Below, piece after piece: positions 35,849 to 46,861 of a DNA stretch of 64,000 nt. The notes beneath the pieces are model-generated. The model was not told the origin of the DNA. It made no database searches and saw nothing but the letters and a program-made list of their open reading frames with translations. The DNA comes from Stercorarius parasiticus. Lineage: Eukaryota; Chordata; Aves; Charadriiformes; Stercorariidae. The position numbers and the translations under genes were made by a program. Every line of letters begins with the position of its first letter. Position 1 is the stretch's first letter. Location: the NCBI GenBank assembly GCA_013396915.1, contig VWZL01002009.1, positions 49,560-113,559 of the forward strand, written 5' to 3'.

Positions 35849-36045
35849 ATATATAAACTTTCACTTGAGGAGATCAGGTGCTTTACAAACATGCGTTAAC
35901 TCGCCCTCCCGGGCCAGGAGGTGCCAAATATCTTTAAAGCCTTGCAGAGGGCAGAAATGAAGGGCAGGGACTTGCAGGGAACTTGCTGCCGGTCGCAGCG
36001 TGAGCCGGTGGGAAAAGCAGGACCTCCCGGTCCAGAGCCCCCACT
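35849..36045 (-). mobile_element. Old MIR-like SINE, nearly full core and tail (reverse)
   Basis: The + strand shows TATATAAACTTTCACTTGAG, ATCAGGTGCTTTACAAACAT, AGGAGGTGCCAAATATC, CAGAGGGCAGAAATGAAGGG, CAGGGACTTGCAGGGAACTT, CGCAGCGTGAGCCGGTGGG and CAGGACCTCCCGGTCC. In reverse this matches the ordered parts of an amniote MIR: core with the GTCACACAGCGAG theme, the AATGGGGATAAT zone, then the AAAGCGCTTTGA tail. It is the best preserved of the old SINE copies here. Confidence 0.65.
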
Positions 36046-36757
36046 GCAACCACCGAGATAAAACTCTGGGCAGGGAAGAGAGGGGGAAAGCACAAAGGGT
36101 TTTTATTTTCCACTCCCGAGTGCTGCTTTTGACCAGCTCAGCGTGATTTTTGCAGAGGCACTGGGGCGGCGGCTGATCTGAGGGCACCTCCTCACCCCCG
36201 CAGCCTTTGGAGATGCTCTGGCTGCTGTGGGGGGAGCTGGAGGTGGGCACCAGCCCCAGCAGGGTCCCCCCCTTTTCCTGCTGGATCCCAGTGCCGAGTT
36301 AATCGTTCTGTCAGCTCCTGCCTGGCCAGCAGCAGGCTCTCCGTGCAGGGAAGGGGTTTCTCAGCCCTGACAGCTGTGCTGTGAAGAAGTCCTCGAGCTG
36401 CATCTTCACTTGGTATCCCATCAGGGTGAGCTCAAGGGATGCCCTCCAGCTGAGTTTGCAGTTGAGGATGAGGATGGCTGGGGTGGTCCTGGGGCGCAGG
36501 TGGGGATGGACATGCCAAGAACCCCACCACCATCAACCAGGCAGGCAAGCAGACCCCAGCAGGGACGAGCCTTGAGCCCCTGTTAGAGCTGCCTGGGTGA
36601 GCAGTTGGGGCTTTCAGCAGGCCAGGACCAAACCTATGGACCTTCTTAATCCCATAGTCCATCTTCCACCGTGAATGTTCCCTGCATGGAGCCTGCATCC
36701 TGCGTGGGTTTGTACATCCAGCCAAGTCATCTAAGCTCAATGGACTGTGATGGGTGT

Positions 36758-36832
36758 CATAGAATCAGAGAATGGTTTGGGGTTGGAAGGGACCTTAAAG
36801 ATCATCTAGTTCCCACCCCCTGCCATGGGCAC
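36758..36832 (-). mobile_element. CR1 LINE, 3' tail fragment (reverse)
   Basis: TCATAGAATCAGAGAATGG, GGTTGGAAGGGACCTTAAAG and ATCATCTAGTTCCCACCCCC, ending CTGCCATGGGCAC. Only about 75 bases of the element are present. Confidence 0.92.
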
Positions 36833-38099
36833 TTGCAGCATGTGGAGGGGTCAGCAGATGGGGTTACTGCAGGAGGTGCATATGCCATGCACCGATGAGC
36901 ACGCGTGCTCTTGGTATGTGCTGCGGGTGTCGCATGCGCACAACACCCACCGAAAATGCGCGTTTCCGTCGGGCTGGTGCTTAGCGTGTAGGGTAGCATT
37001 ACGTGTGGGTGCGGATGTGAGCAGACGGTGCTGCAGTGAGTGTGTGCAAGCGTACGCAGTCTGTATCTGTGCGGAAAGGGAGCAGATGCTGTAAATCCTG
37101 CTGAAGAAGGGCTGGACTGGGAGGAATTGCTAGTGCGTGACTTAGCCCAATACAGCAAAGCGTATTGAGAGGGAAACCAGACTGGGTTGTGCCAATGAGG
37201 GTTTTGGCTTAATATTTATTAGTAAAAAAGCTTCCAGACGAGTTTTTCCATGATACCCCGACCTCAGGATGTCCATGGTGCGTGCATCCCAGCCTTACGG
37301 GGTTATGGGCAGCACGTGTCCCATGGAGCGTGGGTCATTCTGACCCCTTTACTCAGGAACTGATGGCCAAATTTCTGTTGCTACCAGTGCATAAACATCA
37401 TAGGAGAGCCTGTGAGAGCTGTGGGACTAAGCCTGAGTAGGATTGAGTTGTTCACAGCCCAGCCTTTAATTAATCCTAATAAATAACAATAAAATGTGAT
37501 AATCACAGAAATAAATCTGAGATGTGAAGCTCCTGCCTCCGGCGGCGGTCTAGTTGAGTCGATCATTTATAGCGCGGCTGATGGTGCGGAGGCTGGAAGA
37601 TGCTGCCTGGGACATGAGATGCTGGGGACGAGGCAGGGCCAGAGCAGCTTGTCCCCTTGCCCCGCTTCAATGGGCAGCTTTTGCGCCCAGTTTTCAAGTA
37701 AACCCCAAGCTAGTTCCTCCAAACTGATTTCCAAAACACAGCTAGAATGGAAAGGATTGCTTCAAAATCCAGAGGTTGTCTGGGAATTGTTGAGTTAGAC
37801 TGGGAAGAAAAGGAAGAGACATCTAGGGATGCTTGATGGTGGGTTGGTGCTGTGGTGACAACACATATGAAAATCCCTTGGGTGGCCTGGATTTGGGAAG
37901 GGGATTTCTCTAGGGCTGGCACGCAGGGAAAATAAGGTGATGGTGGAAAGAGAAGTGAACCCAGGGGGGTGTCGAGTGCAGGGGGGGCGTCAGCTTGGTC
38001 TCGGCCCCAGTCTGGGCCACCAAGTTTGCTGGGATGAGCCAGGTTTTGCACCGTCCCTGCCTCCCTGCCATGTTGCTTGTACCCTGATAATTGCAATGA

Positions 38100-38290
38100 A
38101 AGCGGCAACCAGGTTGGTAATTTTGCTGAGCTCTTTTCAGTTCTAATTAACATTATTCATTTCTCGTGTGTCCTGCTGGGTTGAGACAATCTGTGCTCTT
38201 CAGCCCAGCCCTCTGGAACACTAGCGATCTGCATAAGAGGCAACAAAAAAGTGTTGTGCCAATTACTACACTTCAGTAATTAAAAACCTC
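38100..38290. promoter_or_regulatory. Candidate conserved non-coding block with paired TAAT sites
   Basis: TTCTAATTAACATTATTCAT is followed by an inverted pair AATTACT (38261-38267) and AGTAATT (38275-38281) separated by seven bases. The layout suits dimeric homeodomain binding. No repeat family is recognised. Confidence 0.28.
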
Positions 38291-41040
38291 CTTCCCCCCA
38301 CTGCTGGGCCACCTCCTCTCCCATCATTTTCTGTGTGCAAACCCGCGAAAGCGAAGAGAGAAATTCAGGAGGGCATGTCACTGCCGGCTTGTGCCATCTG
38401 TGTCTGCACCCAAGGTGCAGGGAGGTGCTGGGGGCCGCATGAAACACGAGTGGGATCATTGGTCAGGGCGCTCGCCTTTGGCACCCTGTTGCCTATTTAT
38501 TTATTCCTGATCCCTGATTCCGGTGGCAGTTTGGCCGTGGGCTCTTTGGGAGCGGGTCTGTGTCTGCAAACTGCCTGCTCCCCACTGTTTTATCCCCACC
38601 CAAGGCTTTGTTGGCGTTTTCAGCCTTGTTCATCTTTGCACTTGCATTACCTAAGGTGGCAGAAACCTGATGGCGATGCTTTCCCTCTCCCAGTTTCCAG
38701 CTCCAGCTGCTGGGTGGGCTGTCGGCTGCACCCATGGGTCCCTTGTGTGGGGTGCAGGCATGAGGACTTTGGCTCGACAAGGTCAACCCCTCTGGCTGTG
38801 GGGCTGCTGGCTTGTTTGGGGAAGAGTGGCCAGTCCTAATGGACCGGTTTGCTTGTAGAGGATGCTTGTAGAGCAAAGCCAAGAAGCTTTGGCCACAGAG
38901 ATGCTAATGGGGGTGGAAAGGGCACCCCCAGCCTGTGCCTGTATCCCCTTTGCACCCGCCGTGCATCATTCCCCATGGAGTGTGGGGCAAGGGCAGGAGG
39001 AGGCCAGGTGGGAGAGGTGGGGAAGATGTATTCATGCAGCTCTCAGCTTTGGACCGTGCATGCCGTTGTCTTAAAATGCCCAAACTCCATCGCTCGTGGT
39101 CATTTTGAGGTGCCCTCAGTGGCAGCAGGGAGCAGAGGGTCTGGTGCGGCATGAAGAGCTACCAAACCATCGCTGCCTACACCCAGGATGATGCAGCAGT
39201 GGTGTGTTAGCAGCGTTTCCACCTCCCGGAGGAAAAACCCTGGGTCTTGGGACTCTGGCTTTAGAGGGAAAGCAGCAGCAGAGAGAGGCATCAGTATCAT
39301 CTCCTCCTTGTGCTGACAGTCAGCAGTTTTTCATCTTCCTGCAGGAGAAGGCCTTGCCTTCTGAGCAGGAACATAACAAGGATTAAGGCTCTTGAGAGAG
39401 AAAATTACCTCATCTCTGCTTAATTATTTTTATGTCTTCTTTTTGGAGGCAAGCGCCGTTTTCCGGCACCCCTGGGATCTCTCTCTCCCCTCCCTCTCTG
39501 GCACATCGTGGGGTGCGAGGGAGGGCGAGAACCTCCAGCGAGGTGGAGGAGGCATCTCGGGGCCTTGCACCTTGCCAGGAGTGGGGTGGGAAGGGGGGAG
39601 GCTGCAGGCTTGGCGGTGGCTTTGCTCTTCTCCAACCGTGCTTGGAGCCTGGCATCCTGGCCAAAGCCAAAGGCTTTCTGCTTGGCTGCCCATGTGCTGG
39701 AGAGGAGGGCTTCCCATCCCTGCATCAGGAGAGAGGAGCTGCTGGAGGAGGGGAAGGGGAGCAGATGGAGGGGCTGGAAGAGCATCGGGTCGCTGCGGTG
39801 AGCCTCGGCCATGGGAACCCTGACTGGCAATTGTGCGAGGAGGAACGCGATGGTTGGAAGGAGCTCAGGTAGGAGCATGACCCGCCATCCCCTAAATAGC
39901 ACACCATATCCAAAGGTCAAAGTTTGGCTTTCCCAGGAGCTGTTTCTGTACTTTTATTATATATACATATATGAATTTTGACTCGGGAGCTTTAAGAGGC
40001 AGGGAAGAAAATAAAATAACAACTTGAAGCCTGCCGATCCTAGGGACAGAGAAGCGTGTCTAGGTGATAAGAAGAGATTGTGACCGGGTGCTGTGAAGGG
40101 TGAAAGCACTTATTTCACTGTTGCCTCATGCGTTACCTGAGCCCCGTTGCTTTTCAAAAGCACTTAAATGCCCATACGATAGAGGGAATGCTTGGATTAC
40201 ACACTGTCTGGCTCCATTATTATCCAGGGATCTCCAAGCTGATGGATTTCACAAAAAAACTGGCGTGGAGGAGGAGAGAGGAAATATATATTTTTAGTTC
40301 AGCCTGCTTACAGGTCCTCAGGGATAATCCCCAGAGAAGGGACTGGTCCAAGAAATTCAAGCCATGTCTGGCTTCTTATCACCTGGTCCTTCTCCATGAT
40401 ACGGCTTTGGCAGTGAGGGTGGACACCCCTGTGTTTGTGCAGAAGTGCTTCTCGCCGCAACCACCGGAGCCTATTTCATGGCATGGTGATGGGCAGGCCA
40501 GAGCCAAGCGCCAAATACACCACCTGCGTTTTCTTCAAACCCCATAGGTCTAAGCTACTGGCAGAGTCGAGATCTGGAGTAAAAAATAATACCATCCTCT
40601 GGGAAGAAATCTCAAGTTTTGTTCAACTTGAGCAACTCAGCCTTCAGGTTTGTGCTCAAGTTGTGATGGAGCTGAGAGCAAGAGCCGAGTTCTTGGTGTT
40701 CAGCCCAGGCTGAATCTATTGCTTTTTTTTTATGTAGATAATAAAAATCTGCTCACATTTAATTTATTATTATCGTAATATCATTATGGAACAGCAGTAA
40801 AATTGTTTAATTTATCGGATGTTTTTCACACCAGAGAAGGGAGGATGCTGCAGTAGCTTGGGTACTTGCCTAGCAAATCAGCAGGGGTGCCCTGGGCTGC
40901 GAGACTACCCGTCTCGCCTTGGGCACATCATCTCATGGGGATCCCTCATCCCTAACCTCCAAATGTTGTGTGTTGAGGCTGAGGGGGTTACTTAGGCTTC
41001 TTTTCTAGTGACTGGGGCCAAAGGGATACCTCCAAAAAGA

Positions 41041-41071
41041 GGTTAGATGAGGTTAGAAGAGGTTAGATGAG
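41041..41071. repeat. Decamer tandem repeat, three copies
   Basis: GGTTAGATGA, GGTTAGAAGA and GGTTAGATGA stand head to tail. Confidence 0.85.
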
Positions 41072-42592
41072 ACAGCTTGTCCCCAGGTGGGTACCTGTGT
41101 CTTCGCTGGCATCGGTAGTGAACATGGGAAGGGTAGGAGCCCACCAGCGAGGAGACAGACAGACAGAGATAGGCTGTAGATGGCTGCATCGATCTCAGCG
41201 AGGACTTGAGCTGTCTTGCTTTTATTATTGCTACTTACTCAGTGGCTCTGCCCAAGAAAAAAAATCCCTAAAGTGTCAGGATAAGTCCCTGTCAGAAGAC
41301 ATGCTGCAGATACATTCATCCTTGCTGTTAATTCCCCTGCTGCCGTGGTCCGGTATGTATAGCCCATTAAGCCCCTTGCATTCGTTGAGGTTACCCCGTG
41401 CGAGACCTCCCAGAGGCTGCTGCGCTTCTTTTTTGGTGCCTCCGAAGTTAATTTGCATCCCAGCCACTGCACAAGTAATGAAGTAGATTGGGGAGAATAT
41501 GAACAGTGTATCTGAGGCTGAATGGTTTTATGTAGGGACATTATCCTCCGTCGCTGGCATCCAGCAAAGCGCGGCGAAGTCCTAACGGCTCCGTAATCCC
41601 AAAGTTGCTCAGAGAAAAGTGGTGTTTTAGCTGATTTGGGGGGCTGTGGGTTTTCTGCAAGCTAGGGAAGGGCTTAGACAGCAGGCCCTGTGGTTCTTCA
41701 CCTGTCTAGAGATGATTCATGGAAATGGAGGGTTCAAACCTGGCTTGGGGACTTGGGGACAGGGCTGGCAGGGACCTTCAGGAAGAGCAAGGCTGGCCCC
41801 CACTAACGTGGGCAGGAAAATAATCTCCTTCAGGAGCAAAGTCTTTTCTAGATTGCGCCGTGTTGTTTTATGGGGGGCTCAGTGTCTTCATGAGGCTGCA
41901 TATTGAAGCTTTCTACCTCCAAAACGTCGCTCGAGAAGTAAGATGGGATGAAGGGCAGTAAATGAGGGAGATGCAGCGATGCAGATGCTGGGTAGGGAAG
42001 GAAGAGCTGACGGAGGGGACAAATGGTAGGAAGCTCAAGGTTTCTCTTTAGAGGTGTGTCAGAGCTGGCTTTCTCCGGCGATAAATTTTCCCCACTCCTT
42101 TGTGAAGCAGAGTGAGCTGCTTTCCCAGCTCCACTTTGCATTTCTTTGCCTGCCTGCAGGGATATGAAGGTCCACGGAGAGAATGACAAGTGATGGGTTT
42201 GGGCAGGAGGTAGCAACCTGCATCCTCCCCCCAAAAAACAAGTGTGGCTTGGACTCAGGATGGAGATTTCGGCTTGGTTCTGGTTCTCTTTGCATTTGCA
42301 AAGGAGCAACTGGGAATGGAGGGGTGAAAGGTTCTTTGGTGACTGGTGCTGGGGTGTCTCTCACCTCTCTACATCTGAAATCGTCGTGAAGCTCTTGGGC
42401 AAATCCCTAGAGCCACTGGTTTAGATGGATGTCGGTGCCCTGAGTGCTGTGCATAAAGTGCTGACATTGTCCTCTTTTGGACACCGAAAGCACTTTGTCT
42501 CTGAAACTGCTGCTGGCAGCAAAGCTAAAAATAGTGCCAGGAGGACCAGGAGGGGCTGGGGAAGGGGGGCCAGAGAGTCCAAGAGCAGCGCG

Positions 42593-42622
42593 CTGATGGG
42601 TCACCTCTCTGCTTCTCCCCAG
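42593..42622 (+). other. NTM: Splice acceptor and branch-point candidate of the NTM exon
   Basis: A pyrimidine-rich tract (42603-42620) runs into a CAG at 42620-42622, directly before the exon. CTGAT at 42593-42597 fits the yUnAy branch-point pattern with its A at 42596, 27 bases before the exon. The phase fits the IgLON family: the final AG is followed by G, which completes an Arg codon split across the intron. Confidence 0.85.
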
Positions 42623-42855
42623 GTGCTCCGTGGATAACCGAGTCACCCGAGTGGCCTGGCTGAACCGCAGCAGCATCCTCTATGCCGGCAATGACAAGTG
42701 GTGCTTGGACCCTCGGGTGGTGCTCCTGGCCAACACCAAAACCCAGTACAGCATCCAGATCCAAGACGTGGACGTGTACGATGAGGGCCCCTACACCTGC
42801 TCTGTGCAGACAGACAATCACCCCAAGACATCACGTGTCCATCTCATTGTGCAAG
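42623..42855 (+). CDS. NTM: Neurotrimin (NTM/CEPU-1) internal exon, first Ig domain
   Basis: The exon encodes 77 residues of the first Ig domain of an IgLON protein, a GPI-anchored neuronal adhesion molecule of the plasma membrane that forms homo- and heterophilic contacts and affects neurite growth. It opens with one base completing a split Arg codon, then TGC TCC GTG GAT. Visible Ig features are the B-strand Cys (residue 1), core Trp (12), an N-glycosylation sequon N-R-S (14-16), and the D-x-G-x-Y-x-C motif (53-59) with the F-strand Cys at 59. A third Cys at 27 lies in the stretch [11 protein letters not shown], which from family knowledge marks NTM; OPCML has Ser-Ile there. The exon closes with HLIVQ and the first base of the next codon. 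It is open throughout and about 77 % GC at third positions. In the usual IgLON layout this is the Ig1 exon before the two Ig2 exons; its exact number is not visible here. OPCML is the main alternative. Confidence 0.96.
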
Positions 42856-42861
42856 GTAAGA
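42856..42861 (+). other. NTM: Splice donor of the NTM exon
   Basis: The exon ends CAAG and the intron begins GTAAGA, close to the consensus MAG|GTRAGT. The split leaves one base of the next codon (G), which suits a Val codon at the start of the second Ig domain as in mammalian NTM. Confidence 0.88.
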
Positions 42862-43285
42862 AGAAGGGAATTCGTAGAGGGGGTTGGCCTTGGTGCTTTG
42901 ATTTCTGCTCAACCCTTTTGCCCTGGTGTCTTCTCCTCCTACTGCCGCTACATTGAGCATCTAAGACAACTTGGTGCAAACGCTGAGGCTGATCCATGAG
43001 CTTGGAGAATCCCAGTGAAGCTGGGCAATGCATTTATCCAACTTTCCTGGAGTAGTCATGGGGCTGTGATACAGGCAGTTCTGCCTCCCGCAGTAGTCAC
43101 TAGCGCAAACCTGTGTTGTTTGTTGTATTTTGAGGAGTTTTCTTGTTTTCCATGCTGGAGGCAACGCTTGAAGTAAAACTTGCGTTGGGGGAAAAGAGAG
43201 AGCTGGCAGATTTGTGTACTTTGTGGGGGTGTGTGTATGCCTAGCAACAATATGTGTTTGTGTGTTGAAACTCCGTACTTCTGCG

Positions 43286-43310
43286 GGGAGGAGGAGGAGG
43301 AGGAGGAAGG
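43286..43310. repeat. (GGA)n microsatellite
   Basis: About eight GAG/GGA triplets in a row, 430 bases downstream of the NTM exon. Confidence 0.9.
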
Positions 43311-46300
43311 CCGGCATGGGGTGGTAGAGCACTTGCGGTGGCCAAGTGCGCCTCACCAAGGCTGTGCCCTCCATGGGGTGTGTGCATGCGCTCTTCAGCA
43401 AGCGTACAAGCACACACGGGCCCTCAGAGGGGATGTACAAGCGTGGCCACACGTGATGGTCAAGCAGATGGACGTTCATGCAAGATATCTCCTGTATCCC
43501 TCCTGCAGGACATGCACTGGGCACGGGGGAGCCTGTGTGGTGGGACAGACGGGGCCCGCTGCGCTCTTAGGGAAGCAGCCTCGGGAACATTAATGGAAAA
43601 TTTCTAATCCCTTCCTAGCAACCTTTTTTTTCCTCCCTCTTCTTCTGTGATTTCGCCAGGAGCCCTCTTAGCATGACACACCAGCTTGAGTATTGGAATC
43701 TCGTCTCGGGCTAATTTTTGAATGCTGATGGGGGTATTGATTTGGAAACAAGCTGGGTTAAAAAGGCATTGGTCTTGTACACAGAGTCGGGTTGAGCTAA
43801 TCCGCCGTCGATATGCCAGGCCTGAGCATTATTGACAGCCTAATGAATAGAAGGAGGGGGAAAAACCCAAACACAGGGATTTTATTTTTTCCCCCGTCCC
43901 TCCCTTTCAGTTTTCTTTTTCCTCTTCGAGCAATCAAGCAAACTAAACAGAGCCGGACTTTCTCCATCTCCATTAACCACAGAGAAAAAGTGGATGCGTT
44001 GCCAGCCCGGGTTCCTTGCTGTTTATCTTGCGATCTGTTATTACCTGCCTGAGTTTCTTAAGCCAAAGTCGATCCACCCACAGGTTCTTGAAGTCGCTAT
44101 CAGGCGCTGGGGGGGATGCAGGACAATTTCTAGCTGTTCTCTTCTGATTCCCATTTCCTGACCTAAATTTCCCATATCACTAGACATCTGGGTCCATCCC
44201 TTCTGTATCTTGCTGTATCATTAGGAAGAGATGTTTGGGTGCTGGAGGGAAAAGGTGGTATCTTAATTCCTTGCAGAGGTACAGTGAGGTACTGGAGGAT
44301 TCAATGATGGGCTCAGTCCTGTAACAAGGTGAATATCCTCGTGGCTGCCGATGACAATATCGGCTTTCAGGAGCTGGGTCCCTAATTTCAAGGGTTCACC
44401 CTGCCCTTTTTTCGAGTGAGAGGTGGCAAGAGCCTAATGCGCAGCAACGCGCTGGAGCAGGACATGAAAGTGAAGATCGTGTCCAATTAGAGGGAGGCCT
44501 GCCTTAATGACCCCCATTAAGATTTGGCTGGGGTGCTGCCAGGATTAACTCTCCTGCCTTGGAAAATGAGCCCAATAAATACACAAGATGGTATAATCCT
44601 GTCCTAAAAGATGTTCAGCTTGCGGGAAGCAGCGCTTACCCTTCCCTCCCAGGAAAGCAGGGTATCCGAGCACCAGATTTCAGGGATATGCCAAATTCTG
44701 CACGTGGATGTGGGGTCTCTTGCCCCTTCCCACAGCCTGATAAGAAGGGAGAAGCGGTGAGAAGAGATGGAAAAGGGGGGAAAAACCCTTTTAAACAGGG
44801 TTAGTCCAGGTGCAGCCAGAAAAAGGGTTGCTCTAAGCAGGTCCTGACTTTCCCCAGGAAAAAAGGGCCTGGGGGCACAGCTCCGGAGGCAGGAGCACTC
44901 CAGCCTCTCCGGATGCAATTAAATCGTGCCCTGGGGCAGGATGCTCTCTCCAAAGGGACTCCAAAGGAGGGGCAAGGAGCTCTTCCCCTTCCAGCTGGGA
45001 TTTCAGCAGCCTGCTGCTCCCCCCCGGCAGGAGAGATGGGTGCATATCAGCCAGGGTCCAAACGCCCTCAGCCCACGCCGTGCATCCCTCCTCCTCCCCG
45101 AGTTTAGGGGATATCGTTGGGAAAACGCCATGGATGGAGGGAGTGAGGAGCTTGGTGTCTGCTGAGGGCAGCTGGAGCAAGCGGTGCAGTGGGGGGAAAA
45201 GAACAAAAAATAGAAGAGGGATAGGGATGGGAGAAGGAGCTGCCTTTAGGGTATGAGGGTTGGGGATGGTCCCCCCCAAGGGAGCGGGAGAGAATGAGCT
45301 AGAAAGCAGCAGGAACCAAGGATGTCCAGGCTGCAGCGGGGGAAGTGCTGCACATTTATTTCTAGGCTGACTGTATTGATGGCTGAGATCCCAAAATAGG
45401 TGGGTAGAAGGCACCTCAAGAGCTAATTTAGCCCGTCCCCCTGCAACAAGGCAGGGAGATCGCTGGCAAACACAAGTGAAAGCTATTCTTGAAAATCTTC
45501 AACAAAGCAGGTTCTTCGGTCTCCCTAGACGCTCTATTCTACTGCCTCACTACCTTTATAATTAGAAAATGTATAGCTAATATCTAACTTAAACCTTCTT
45601 TGTTGCAAATGGAGTGGAGTTTTTCTCAGCCTATCCCCAGCAGACGCGGGGAACAATTGATCAGCGTCCTCTTTGTGACAACCTTTAGCTTTCGGGAAGG
45701 TTGTTATCGCGTTGCCCCTTCGCCACCTTCTTTCTGAAACGATGTGAGCCCCCTTTCTCCCAGCTCTCCTTGTCGGTCAGGCTTTTCAGAAAGGCTTGTC
45801 AGTCTTGAAATCCCGCCACAAAAGGCAAAAGGTGATTGCTGCCGCTCCAGGAATAGCAGGTCGGTGTAATGTCTCCTTCCTTCTGTGCTAATACAGGACA
45901 AATGAGCCCAGGAACGAGACAACAGCCCCTTGGCATTGAATGCATCGAAGTTCAGACCTTCTATTTTGGGCACTGCTCTAAATGGGGTCAGGGCTCAGCA
46001 TTGGTGATGCCAAGTGGATGTGAGCCAACACCACGTCTGCAGAAGGTCCAAGGAGGTTCTTTGCATTTGGATCTCCCCGGGAAAGAAGATCCCAGACCTA
46101 AAATGAGCAGCTCAGGGAGCGCCCATGTCTCTGGAAGGTGGTCCCTGCCCGTCCCGCTCCCTCAGCCCTCGTTTCTTCTTAGGAGGAGGTGTCCTTAGAC
46201 CAGATAAAGTACAGGGAAGCGGCCCTTCCCACGTTCGCAGGAATTTGCTTTGGGCCCTTGGGAAGAGCGAGGTGTTTCAGGGGTGAAGATCCCAAAAGGG

Positions 46301-46807
46301 AAGCCCCACTTGCAGTAGGCGAGCTCTGAACTTGGAGGGAGGAGGCAGAAACCCGGAGCGAGAAAGAGGACTTTGGCTCCATCGACCTCTGAGGATCGAT
46401 GCTTTCCCTTCCTCTCGTCTTTTCTCCTGTATCCCGCTCTGCTTTCCTTAGCAAGTCCTGCTTCTTCCCCCTGCAGCAGCATCTCGGGCTCAGCCACCCC
46501 CTTCTCCCCGCTCCCGGCAGGACACTTCAGCTATTTAAGCTCTTCTCCGGGTTCCTGGCTTTAAAAAGAGAGAGGGGAAGGGAGGAGGACGGGGGTCTGG
46601 AAAGCTCTTATTTGTATTGATAATAAGCCGTCTCCAATGCGCGCCTGCAAAACACTCCCACCACCTTGTAAGATGCATTAAGGAGAGTTGGCCTTATCTC
46701 GGCACGGGGAAATGGACTTGGGGAAGGAGGCAGGGAGCCTGCCGGAGTTTAATCTCACTTAGGCACACAAATTTGCATGATAGAAAATGGGGGAGTTTTA
46801 GTGCTTT

Positions 46808-46861
46808 AGAAAGAAAGAAAGAAAGAAGTTTAAAAAAAAAATCTTTTTTTTTAAAAAAAGG
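46808..46861. repeat. (GAAA)n and A/T tract
   Basis: Four to five GAAA units run into an A run, then a T run and a second A run (TCTTTTTTTTTTAAAAAAAG). Confidence 0.9.

Larger units (their letters stand above)
34601..42592. other. Intron segment leading to the NTM exon
   Basis: Holds the MIR-like copy at 35849, a CR1 tail at 36758, a CG/TG-rich stretch at 36897-37080, the paired TAAT sites at 38261 and the decamer repeat at 41041. No upstream IgLON exon is found. Confidence 0.7.
1..42622 (+). other. NTM: Upstream intron of NTM (partial)
   Basis: No IgLON exon, and in particular no sequence for the N-terminal segment ending VRQGESATLR, is found before the Ig1 exon. The whole stretch is therefore read as the 3' part of the preceding intron. 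It holds CR1 fragments, MIR-like remnants, simple repeats, a tandem duplication and several AT-rich candidate regulatory blocks, listed separately. That it is one intron is inferred from the exon phase and the known very large 5' introns of IgLON genes. Unannotated non-coding RNA exons cannot be excluded. Confidence 0.75.

Noticed and set aside
40492..40509. GRPEPS peptide on the + strand, like the GRPEP motif of IgLON second Ig domains
   Set aside because: It lies upstream of the Ig1 exon, the neighbouring residues do not match an Ig domain, and no fitting splice sites flank it. Chance match.
41041..41071. GGTTAG repeats as interstitial telomere sequence
   Set aside because: The unit is a decamer GGTTAGATGA, not TTAGGG, with three copies only.
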